Below are positions 37,492-45,018 of a stretch of DNA of 64,000 nucleotides, piece after piece. The position numbers were made by a program, and so were the translations under genes. Source of the stretch: Micromonospora lutea (GTDB lineage: Bacteria; Actinomycetota; Actinomycetes; Mycobacteriales; Micromonosporaceae). How positions within the stretch are numbered: position 1 is the stretch's first letter; the number at the start of each line of letters is the position of its first letter. Under the pieces are notes generated by a model. The model had not been told where the DNA came from. It searched no databases and saw only the letters and a program-made list of their open reading frames with translations. The DNA is taken from assembly GCF_016863535.1 (NCBI RefSeq), contig NZ_BOPB01000009.1, positions 124,001-188,000 of the forward strand, written 5' to 3'.

Positions 37492-38424
37492 GTGACCATG
37501 GCACCACCACTCATCCAGGCCCGGGGGCTGGTGAAGCGGTTCGGCGACTTCACGGCCGTCGACGGCATCGACGTGGAGGTCGGCGCCGGTGAGGCGTTCG
37601 GCTTCCTGGGGCCCAACGGCGCCGGCAAGTCCTCCACCATGCGGATGGTCGGCTGCACGTCGCCGCCCACCGGCGGGGAGCTGCGCATCCTGGGCATGGA
37701 CCCGGTGCGCGACGGCCCGGCCATCCGGGCTCGTCTCGGCGTATGCCCACAACTCGACAACCTCGACCCGGAGCTGACCGTCCGGGAAAACCTGACAACG
37801 TACGCGCGCTACTTCGGCATTTCACGCCGGGTGGCCCGGGCACGGGCCGTCGAGTTGCTCGACTTCGTGCAGCTCAGCGACCGCGCGGACAGCAAGGTCG
37901 AGCCGCTCTCCGGCGGCATGAAGCGTCGGCTCACCATCGCCCGCGCGTTGGTCAACGAGCCGGAGATCGTGCTGCTCGACGAGCCGACCACCGGCCTCGA
38001 CCCGCAGGCCCGGCATCTGGTCTGGGAACGCCTGTTCCGGCTCAAGCAGCAGGGCGTGACACTGGTGCTCACCACGCACTACATGGACGAGGCCGAACAG
38101 CTCTGTGACCGGTTGGTGGTGATGGACGGCGGCCGGATCGTCGCCGAGGGATCACCGCGGGCGCTCATCGAGCAGCACGCCACCCGCGAAGTGGTGGAGC
38201 TGCGGTTCGCCGCCGAATCGCAGGAGGCGTTCGCCGGCAAGCTGAACGCGCTGGGGGAGCGCGTCGAGGTACTGCCCGACCGGGTCCTGGTCTACGTGCC
38301 CGATGGTGACGCGGCGGTGGCCGAGGTGGCCGCGCTCGGCCTGAACCCGACCAACGTGCTGGTCCGGCGCAGCAGCCTGGAAGACGTCTTCCTGCACCTC
38401 ACCGGCCGCACCCTCGTCGACTGA
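37492..38424 (+). CDS. ABC-2 exporter ATPase (DrrA/NodI-like)
   Basis: 310 residues from GTG 37492 (ATG 37498 equally possible). Complete nucleotide-binding domain: Walker A GPNGAGKSST, Q-loop region VCPQLDNLDPELTV, signature LSGGMKRRLTIARAL, Walker B IVLLDEPTTGLDP and H-loop TTHYMDEAE. A C-terminal DUF4162-type extension (about 215-310) is typical of drug and lipooligosaccharide exporters. It forms a three-gene unit with the two permeases that follow at 21 and 9 nt. The substrate is unknown. It lies 14 kb from the biosynthetic cluster with core genes between, so export of the cluster product is possible but unsupported. Confidence 0.93.
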   Translation: MTMAPPLIQARGLVKRFGDFTAVDGIDVEVGAGEAFGFLGPNGAGKSSTMRMVGCTSPPTGGELRILGMDPVRDGPAIRARLGVCPQLDNLDPELTVRENLTTYARYFGISRRVARARAVELLDFVQLSDRADSKVEPLSGGMKRRLTIARALVNEPEIVLLDEPTTGLDPQARHLVWERLFRLKQQGVTLVLTTHYMDEAEQLCDRLVVMDGGRIVAEGSPRALIEQHATREVVELRFAAESQEAFAGKLNALGERVEVLPDRVLVYVPDGDAAVAEVAALGLNPTNVLVRRSSLEDVFLHLTGRTLVD

Positions 38425-38445
38425 GTCAGGACAGGAAGGGCTGCC

Positions 38446-39240
38446 ATGACACAACTGACCCGGGACCGACCCGCCCTGCCTCGGGTGCCCGCCCTCGCGG
38501 TGCTCGAATACCACCTGGTGGGTTACCGGCGCACCTGGCGGGCCGGCGCCTTCTCGTCCTTCCTGCTGCCCACGCTGACCGTGCTTGGGTTCGGGGTGGG
38601 CGTCGGGGCGTACATCGACGGTGGCGTCGGTGGCGTCTCGTACCTTGAGTGGATCGTCGGTGGGCTGCTCGCGTCGACGGCGATGCAGGTGGCGATCGCC
38701 GAGTCGACCTGGCCGGTCTTCGGCAACCTGCAATGGCAGAAGATCTACTTCGGACAACGCTCGGCTCCGCTGCGGGTCGACGACATCCTCGCCGGCCACC
38801 TGGCGTTCGTGCTGTTCCGGGTACTCACCTCCGTCATCGCGTTTCTCCTGGTGACCGGCGCGCTGGGGGCGCTGCGGTCACCGTGGGCGGTGTTGGCGAT
38901 CCCGGTGGCGGCGCTGCTCGCGCTGGCCGTCGCCGCACCCACCTTCGCGTACGCGGCATCGGTCGACTCGGACAGTTGGCTAGCCATGCTGTTCCGCTTC
39001 GCGGTGATCCCGATGACCCTGTTCGCCGGGGTGTTCTTCCCGGTCGAGTCGCTGCCGCTGGTGCTGCGTTGGCTCGCGTACGTCACGCCGCTCTGGCACG
39101 CCGTGGACCTGTGCCGGGCAGCGGTGCTCGGCGTGGCCCCGTACTGGTCGGTGGTCGGCCACCTGTGCTATCTGGCGGCCTGGTCGGCCGGGGGATGGCT
39201 GCTCGCCCGCCGCGTCTTCGCCCGCCGGCTCGTCGTCTAG
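38446..39240 (+). CDS. ABC-2 type permease, first
   Basis: 264 residues with six hydrophobic segments of the ABC-2 (NodJ/DrrB) type, including FLLPTLTVLGFGVGVGA, WIVGGLLASTAMQVAIAES and the conserved LFAGVFFPVESLPLVLRWLAYVTPLWHAVDL stretch before the last span. AGGAAGG lies about 7 nt before the ATG. Paired with the ATPase upstream and a second, related permease downstream, so the exporter is probably a heterodimer in the membrane. Confidence 0.9.
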   Translation: MTQLTRDRPALPRVPALAVLEYHLVGYRRTWRAGAFSSFLLPTLTVLGFGVGVGAYIDGGVGGVSYLEWIVGGLLASTAMQVAIAESTWPVFGNLQWQKIYFGQRSAPLRVDDILAGHLAFVLFRVLTSVIAFLLVTGALGALRSPWAVLAIPVAALLALAVAAPTFAYAASVDSDSWLAMLFRFAVIPMTLFAGVFFPVESLPLVLRWLAYVTPLWHAVDLCRAAVLGVAPYWSVVGHLCYLAAWSAGGWLLARRVFARRLVV

Positions 39241-39249
39241 GAGAGGGTC

Positions 39250-40059
39250 ATGGTCAGTCTGATGCTGCCCCGGCTGGTCGACGTCTCGGCCGCCTCCCGG
39301 CGGTCCGCGTCGGTCACCGAGCGGAACGTCGCGGCCCTGAGGTCCGTCTACTGGCTGCTGCTCGTCTCCGGTTTCGTCGAGCCGCTGCTCTACCTGCTGT
39401 CCATCGGCGTCGGGGTGGGCGCGCTGATCGGCGACCTGACGCTGCCCGGCGGTACGGTCGTCAGCTACGCGGCCTTCGTCGCCCCGGCCATGCTCGCCTC
39501 GTCGGCGATGACCGGCGCACTGGCGGAGACCACCTTCAACTTCTTCGGGAAGATGAAGTACATGAAGCTGTACGACGGGGTCATCGCGACCCCGGTGCAG
39601 CCGTTCGAGATCGCCCTCGGCGAACTGGCCTGGGCGATGCTGCGGGGCAGCGCGTACTCGGCCGCGTTCCTCGTGGTGATGGTGGCGATGGACCTGACCG
39701 CGCCGGCCCGCGCGCTCGCCGCGTTCCCCGCCGCGGTGCTGGTCGGCTTCGCGTTCGGCGCGCTCGGCATGGCGATCTCCACGTTCATGCGCAGCTGGCA
39801 GGACTTCGACCTGATGAGCTCCGCGCAGTTCGTCCTGTTCCTGTTCTCCGGCACCTTCGTGCCCGCCGAGGCGTATCCGGCGGTGCTGCGGTGGCTGGTC
39901 GAGGTGACCCCGCTCTACCGGGCGGTGCACCTGATCCGCACGCTGACCGTCGACACTGGTGGCTGGAGTTGGCTGCTCGACGTGCTCTACCTGCTCGTGG
40001 TGCTGACGATCGGTCTGCTGATCGCCTCTCGCCGGATGAGCCAACTGCTCTACAAGTAG
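39250..40059 (+). CDS. ABC-2 type permease, second
   Basis: 269 residues, related to the preceding permease (shared MKLYDGVIATPVQPFEIALGE-like loop and FLFSGTFVPAEAYPAVLRWLVEVTPLYRAVHL segment), again with six predicted spans. The ATG is 9 nt after the previous stop, with GGAGAGG in between. It completes the three-gene exporter. Confidence 0.9.
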   Translation: MVSLMLPRLVDVSAASRRSASVTERNVAALRSVYWLLLVSGFVEPLLYLLSIGVGVGALIGDLTLPGGTVVSYAAFVAPAMLASSAMTGALAETTFNFFGKMKYMKLYDGVIATPVQPFEIALGELAWAMLRGSAYSAAFLVVMVAMDLTAPARALAAFPAAVLVGFAFGALGMAISTFMRSWQDFDLMSSAQFVLFLFSGTFVPAEAYPAVLRWLVEVTPLYRAVHLIRTLTVDTGGWSWLLDVLYLLVVLTIGLLIASRRMSQLLYK

Positions 40060-40137
40060 GTCCCGCCCGTCCGACCATCGCGCCGCGAGCAGCGAGCGCC
40101 GAGCAGCGGGCCGGGAGCCGGGAGTGGGGGCGGCGGG

Positions 40138-41106
40138 TCAGCCGCCCTGGTAGTAGCGGGCGGCGCCGGGATGCAGGGGGATGGGGTCGGTGGTGGCGGC
40201 GGACTCACGGTCGAAGTTGCGCGCCTCGGGGTGCGCCAGGGCCAGGTCGGCCTGGTAGGTGAAGAGCAGGCGAGTCAGGTCGTACGCCAGGTCGTCAGGC
40301 ATCTCCGCGCTGACCAGGATCACGTTGGCGACCGTCACGGTCGGGGTGTCCGATGGCGTGTCGTAGGCGTCGCGGGGCAGCTCGCCGGTGGTGTAGACCG
40401 AGCCGTGCGTGGCGTTCAACGGCTCGATCAGGTCGGCGATCGGCAGCAGCCGGAACCGGTCGGGTGCGTTGGTGAGCAGGTCGGCGATGCCCGGAGTGGG
40501 CAGCCCGCCGGAGAAGAACATCGCGTCGAGGGTGCCGCTGCGCATCCGGGCCACCGTCTCCGGCAACGAGAGCCGGGCCCGACGTACGTCCCGCTCGGGA
40601 TCGAGCCCGGCGGCGGCGAGCATCCGGGCGGCGATGACGTCGGTGCCGGATTTCGGCGATCCGGTGGAGACCCGCTTGCCGCGCAGTCCGGAGAGGGCGG
40701 CGATCTGCGCGTCGGCCCGGACGATGACGTGGGTGTAGTTGCTGTAGACCCGGGCCAGCGCGCGAACCGGTTGCGGACGGCCGTTGAAGGCACCGCGTCC
40801 GGCGATGGCGTCCGCCGCGGTGTCGGCCAAACTGAAGGCGATCTCCATGTCCCCGTCGGCCAGCCGGGTGATGTTCTCACCGGAGGCGCCGGTCGGCTCG
40901 GCGCGAGCCTCGTAGCCGGGCAGGTGGCGGCTGATCACGTCGGCGTAGCCACCACCGAGTTGGTAGTAGACCCCGGTGGTGTTGCCGGTGGCGAGGAAGA
41001 TCCGCCCGTCGTGCCACGGACGCGGCTCCGAGGTGTCCTCGGCGCCGCAGGCGGTGAGGAGCGCGACCGCCAGCAGTGTCGCCACCAACCGTCGGCCCCG
41101 ACTCAT
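40138..41106 (-). CDS. TAXI-family TRAP solute-binding lipoprotein, copy 2
   Basis: 322 residues. Signal peptide with lipobox (LLTACG, Cys near 20), then a TAXI binding fold: IFLATGNTTGVYYQLGGGYADVI, GASGENITRLADGDMEIAFSLADTA, VYSNYTHVIVRADAQI, KRVSTGSPKSGTDVIAARML and FFSGGLPTPGIADLL. These proteins capture ligand outside the membrane for TRAP permeases of the fused type. It is the last gene of the five-gene - strand run and overlaps the roadblock gene by 4 nt. It is clearly a paralogue of the binding protein at 43982. Confidence 0.92.
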   Translation of the reverse strand: MSRGRRLVATLLAVALLTACGAEDTSEPRPWHDGRIFLATGNTTGVYYQLGGGYADVISRHLPGYEARAEPTGASGENITRLADGDMEIAFSLADTAADAIAGRGAFNGRPQPVRALARVYSNYTHVIVRADAQIAALSGLRGKRVSTGSPKSGTDVIAARMLAAAGLDPERDVRRARLSLPETVARMRSGTLDAMFFSGGLPTPGIADLLTNAPDRFRLLPIADLIEPLNATHGSVYTTGELPRDAYDTPSDTPTVTVANVILVSAEMPDDLAYDLTRLLFTYQADLALAHPEARNFDRESAATTDPIPLHPGAARYYQGG

Positions 41107-41528
41107 GCCGGCACTCCGCCGGGCTGGTGATCAGCCCAGGACCGGACGGCCGGTTCGAGGGCCTCGGCGACCCGCTGGACCAGCGTCGCCGTCTCGTAAC
41201 CGATCTGACCCAGATCGCATCCGGCGGCGGCCAGCACGCCGAGCAGGGCACGGTCACCGACCGCCATCACCAGCAGTACCCCGCCGTCCATGTCGACGAT
41301 CTGCTGTCGGACCCGGCCAGCGGACATCAGTCGGGCCGCGCCGATGGTCAGGCTGGCCAGGCCGCTGATCACGGCGGCGAGCTGGTCGGCCTGATCGGTC
41401 GAGAGGTGCGGTGAGGCCGCCAGCCGCAGCCCGTCCCCGGAAACGGCGAGGGCGTGCGACACGTCCGGCACCTGCTCAGCGAAGTTCGCCAGAAGCCAGT
41501 CGAGGCCAGGGCTGCCGTTGGGCGTCAT
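41103..41528 (-). CDS. Roadblock/LC7 protein, CvnB-like
   Basis: 141 residues, a single roadblock domain (LDWLLANFAEQVPDVSHALAVSGDGLRLA, then ADQLAAVISGLASLTIGAARLM and GVLLVMAVGDRALLGVLAAAGCDLGQIGYETA). The ATG immediately follows the TAG of the histidine kinase gene. This kinase-roadblock pair is the start of actinobacterial conservons (CvnA-CvnB), but the usual DUF742 and GTPase genes are replaced here by a TAXI binding protein. It probably docks on the kinase. Confidence 0.92.
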   Translation of the reverse strand: MTPNGSPGLDWLLANFAEQVPDVSHALAVSGDGLRLAASPHLSTDQADQLAAVISGLASLTIGAARLMSAGRVRQQIVDMDGGVLLVMAVGDRALLGVLAAAGCDLGQIGYETATLVQRVAEALEPAVRSWADHQPGGVPA

Positions 41529-43919
41529 CTAGGGTCTCCCGTTCGTCTGCTGGTTGCGTCGCATCGCGTGGGCCACCCCGGCGGAGAGCGCGGAGAGCCG
41601 GGCTCGTACCACCTCGGGGTCGAGCAGGTCCGGCGCGGCCTGCGGCGGCGGCACGTCGTGCAGTTCGGACTGAAGGCCGCCGCCGCGTACCCGCCGGGGC
41701 AGGCCAACCGCGGTGGCGTCCTCGGTGCGGGTGGTGCCGGGTCGCCAGGCCGACGCACCGTTGGTCGGCGGGGGCGGTCCGCTCGGCGCGACACCGACGG
41801 GCTGCCCGGGTGCCCAGGTCGCGCCGTTGCCCACCACCGGCAACGTCATCGTCGGAGCCCGGTGCACGTCGAAGCGATCCGTCGCGGCAGCGACCGCCGT
41901 CGGAGCGGTCTCCGCGCCCTGGTGCCGGAACCAGGCGTGGACGCCCGGAGAAGCCGGGCGGCCGACGGCGCTCGGGCGGCCGGCGAACTGTTCCACCCGG
42001 GTCAGCACCGCCTCCGGCACGTCCACCTGGGCCACCGTCCCGGCACCGGCACTGTGTAGCCGCACCTGGATCCCGTGCCGGGCAGCCAGGTGTGCCACCA
42101 CGTGCAGGCCCATGCTGCCGGCCGCGGCGCTGGACAACACGGCCGGGGCGCGCAGCCTCTCGTTGATTTCGGCCAGTCGACTCTCGCCAATGCCGATGCC
42201 CTGGTCGTGTACGCGCAGGGTCAGCCCGTCGACGGTACGTCGACCGTCCACGTGCACGGTGGTGTGCGGCGGCGAGTACGAGGTGGCGTTCTCCAGCAAC
42301 TCGGCCAGCAGATGCACCAGGTTGCCCACCGCCGAGCCCTGCACGCCGGCGGTGGGCACGTCGATCTCGACCCGGGCGTACTCCTCGATCTCGGAGGCGG
42401 CACCGCGGACCACATCGGCCACCAGATGCGGCCCGTCGTGCGCCCGTCCGGGCTCGCCGCCGGCGAGGACCAGCAGGTTCTCCCCGTTGCGCCGCATCCG
42501 GGCGGCGAGGTGGTCGAGTGCGAAGAGCCGAGCCAGCGCGTCCGGATCCGTCTCCTCCTGCTCGAACTCGTCGAGCAGCCGCAGCTGCCGGGTGATCAGC
42601 GTACGGATGCGGCGGGCCAGCGCCTCGACCATCCGGGTCACGTCCATGCGCAGCTCGGCCTGCTCACCGGCGAGTCGAAGCGCCGCCCGGTTGACGGTGT
42701 CGAAGGCCTCGGCCACCTGGGCGATCTCATCGCGTCCACTGCTGATTCCCGCGGTGAGCTGCGAGGCCGAGCCCTCGCTCCGAGTGCTGTCACCGGCCGC
42801 GATGGCGGTGATCCGCTCGGGCAGTTCCCGATGTGCCATGGCCAGCGCCGCGACCCGCAGCCGGCGTAGCCGGCGGCTGGTGCGTACCGCCAGCAGCGCG
42901 GCGGCGGTCAGCGAGACCAGCGCCAGCGTGGCGGTGGAACCACCGGTGACCAGCGCCCGTTGACGGGCGTCGGCGGCCAGTTTCGCGGCGCGCCGGTCGA
43001 GTTCGTCGGAGAGTTCCCGGCCGAGCAGGTTGAACCGGCGGATGGCGCCGCTCTGGGCGACGTACCAGGCGTCGCCGTCGGCGGCGAGCGCGGACGGTTC
43101 GGTGTCGGCGTTCAACGCGCTGTCGCGCATTCGCCGCGCGGTGGAGACGTCGCCTCCGGCGATCAGCCGGGTGTACGCGTCGGTGGCGCGTTCCCCGGCG
43201 ATCCGGGAGAACTCGGCCTGCCGCTGTTCCTGTGCTCCGCGTAGCCGACCCAACCGGGTGAGTTCGCCGCCGGCCAGCTCACCCCGGATGAAGATGGCCC
43301 GTAGCAGGTCACGTTCCAGCGACGCCAGGTGTTCCTGGGATGCGACCGCCGCCACCTCACGGGCGCGGTTGGCCAGCTCGGGGTCACGTAGCTGGGCGGG
43401 GAGCGCGTCGGCGACCGCGAGCAACGACTCCACCAGTGCCACGTAGAGCCCGTCCGCGTTGTCGGTGGTGAGCGCGGTGGCCCGGGCCTCGCCGAGCTGG
43501 TCGAGGTGCTCGGTCACGCCATCGAGGGCGCGACCGAGGTCCGGTGCGGTGCGGCGGGCCTCGGAGCTGGCGGTCTGATAGCGCTCGCTGGCCTCGTCGA
43601 CCCGACGCCGCTGGGCGTCGACCAACTGTCGGCCGGAGGTCCCGCCGCGCTGGCGTAGCGCGGCCGTCTCGCCGAGTTCCCGTTCCAGCTCGTGCACCAG
43701 CGAAACGGTGGTGGTGGCGGTGCCGGCGAGTACCCGGGCCCGTTCGGCGTCGGTGGAGGCGGCCAGAGCGTCACCGGTCTGGATGGCGCCCAGCACGAGC
43801 AGGCCGGCGGTGGCGATCAGGATCGGTGCGAGCAGTTGGGTACGTACGGACCACAGTCGACCGGTGTGACCGGACGGATGGTTGTGTCGGCGCACGCGGG
43901 CCAGCGAGGACAGCGGCAC
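41529..43919 (-). CDS. Nitrate-sensor-type histidine kinase, CvnA-like
   Basis: 796 residues from GTG 43919, with GGGAGA 6 nt upstream. Layout: short cytoplasmic basic segment, TM1 (about 28-50), large extracellular NIT-type helical sensor (about 55-320), TM2 (about 325-350), HAMP-like linker, an atypical dimerisation helix (FALDHLAARMRRNGENLLVLAGG, the His within), and an HATPase domain (LLAELLENATSYSPP, VHDQGIGIG, GSMGLHVVAHLAARHGIQV). The last 200 residues are Pro/Ala-rich and probably disordered. No response regulator is adjacent. Position between two TAXI binding proteins suggests it responds to binding-protein ligand. Confidence 0.92.
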   Translation of the reverse strand: MPLSSLARVRRHNHPSGHTGRLWSVRTQLLAPILIATAGLLVLGAIQTGDALAASTDAERARVLAGTATTTVSLVHELERELGETAALRQRGGTSGRQLVDAQRRRVDEASERYQTASSEARRTAPDLGRALDGVTEHLDQLGEARATALTTDNADGLYVALVESLLAVADALPAQLRDPELANRAREVAAVASQEHLASLERDLLRAIFIRGELAGGELTRLGRLRGAQEQRQAEFSRIAGERATDAYTRLIAGGDVSTARRMRDSALNADTEPSALAADGDAWYVAQSGAIRRFNLLGRELSDELDRRAAKLAADARQRALVTGGSTATLALVSLTAAALLAVRTSRRLRRLRVAALAMAHRELPERITAIAAGDSTRSEGSASQLTAGISSGRDEIAQVAEAFDTVNRAALRLAGEQAELRMDVTRMVEALARRIRTLITRQLRLLDEFEQEETDPDALARLFALDHLAARMRRNGENLLVLAGGEPGRAHDGPHLVADVVRGAASEIEEYARVEIDVPTAGVQGSAVGNLVHLLAELLENATSYSPPHTTVHVDGRRTVDGLTLRVHDQGIGIGESRLAEINERLRAPAVLSSAAAGSMGLHVVAHLAARHGIQVRLHSAGAGTVAQVDVPEAVLTRVEQFAGRPSAVGRPASPGVHAWFRHQGAETAPTAVAAATDRFDVHRAPTMTLPVVGNGATWAPGQPVGVAPSGPPPPTNGASAWRPGTTRTEDATAVGLPRRVRGGGLQSELHDVPPPQAAPDLLDPEVVRARLSALSAGVAHAMRRNQQTNGRP

Positions 43920-43981
43920 GGGGGTCTCCCGAGGTCTGGGCGGCCGGGTCAGGGCACACGCCCTGGCCCGGCCGCCGTCGG

Positions 43982-45001
43982 TCAGCTCGCGCCGAGGTCC
44001 TGCAACGCCTTGGCCGCGCCTCGGTGCAGACCGACCGGGTCGGTCTTGCGGGCGGTGTCCAGAGCGATGCCCTTGGCAGCGGGATTGGCCTGCGCCAGCG
44101 CGTCCCGCTTCTCGAACACGGTCCGAGTGATGGCGCAGGCCACGTTGGCGTCGAGGTCCTTGCGGACGAGCAGCACGTTGGGAACCACGATGGTCGGGGT
44201 GTCCGCCACAGTGGAGTAGACGTCCTTGCCGATCGTGCCGGCCTGGTACGCGGGGTTCAGCTCGCTCATCTTAGGCAGCAGCGGCGTGATGTCGATGAAC
44301 TTCACCTTGTCACCGGCGGTGGTGAACAAGTCGGTGACACCGCCGGTCGGCAGGCCACCGGACCAGAAGAAGCCGTCCACGACGCCGTCCTTGACGCCCT
44401 CCACGGTTTTAACCAGGTCGAGCCGCTGGGCCTGGATGTCGGTGGCCGGGTTCAGGCCGGCGGCCTCCAACAGCCGGTTCGCGATGACCTCGGTGCCGGA
44501 CTTGGGGGAGCCGGTCGAGATCTTCTTGCCGCGCATGTCGGCCACCGAGTTGATGCCCGAGTCGGCCCGGACGATCACCTGGGTGTAGTTGTCGTAGATC
44601 CGGGCCAGCGCCTCCACCGGCTGCGGGGCGCTGAAGCTGTCCTTGCCCTGCACCGCGTTGACGGCGGTGTCGAAGAGCGAGAAGGCCACGTCGTACTGGC
44701 CGCCGACGAGCTGTTCGATGTTCTGGACCGACGCTCCGGTCTCGGCCGCCGTGCCGGACAGCCGACCGCCGGTGCTGTCTGAGAGCTGGCTGGCCAGGGC
44801 GTTGCCGACCACGTAGTAGACGCCCGTGGCGTTACCGGTGGCGATGCCCACCCGGGTGTTCTCGGCCACCTCACAGGTGACGGCACTCGCGGTGTCGTCC
44901 GTGGCCGCGGTGCCCTGGCGACCTCCGCAACCGGCGGTGCCGACGGCGACGAGGGCGAGGACTCCCACCCCGGCCACGAGCCGCACGTTGATCCGTCCCA
45001 C
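43982..45001 (-). CDS. TAXI-family TRAP solute-binding lipoprotein, copy 1
   Basis: 339 residues from GTG 45001. This start has AGGAAGGAG 5 nt upstream and begins the signal peptide; the open frame continues far upstream only as an accident of GC content. Lipobox VGTAGCGG (Cys near 26). TAXI domain as in the copy at 40138: RVGIATGNATGVYYVVGNALASQL, GASVQNIEQLVGGQYDVAFSLFDTA, KKISTGSPKSGTEVIANRLLEAA, FFWSGGLPTGGVTDLF. It lies 17 nt after the permease, so permease and this binding protein form the basic transporter. Confidence 0.93.
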   Translation of the reverse strand: MGRINVRLVAGVGVLALVAVGTAGCGGRQGTAATDDTASAVTCEVAENTRVGIATGNATGVYYVVGNALASQLSDSTGGRLSGTAAETGASVQNIEQLVGGQYDVAFSLFDTAVNAVQGKDSFSAPQPVEALARIYDNYTQVIVRADSGINSVADMRGKKISTGSPKSGTEVIANRLLEAAGLNPATDIQAQRLDLVKTVEGVKDGVVDGFFWSGGLPTGGVTDLFTTAGDKVKFIDITPLLPKMSELNPAYQAGTIGKDVYSTVADTPTIVVPNVLLVRKDLDANVACAITRTVFEKRDALAQANPAAKGIALDTARKTDPVGLHRGAAKALQDLGAS

Positions 45002-45018
45002 GCTGTCTCCTTCCTGAG

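Noticed and set aside
37492..40059. ABC-2 exporter as the transporter of the NRPS product
   Set aside because: It is next to dnaG and 14 kb from the cluster; nothing in the sequence ties it to the pathway.
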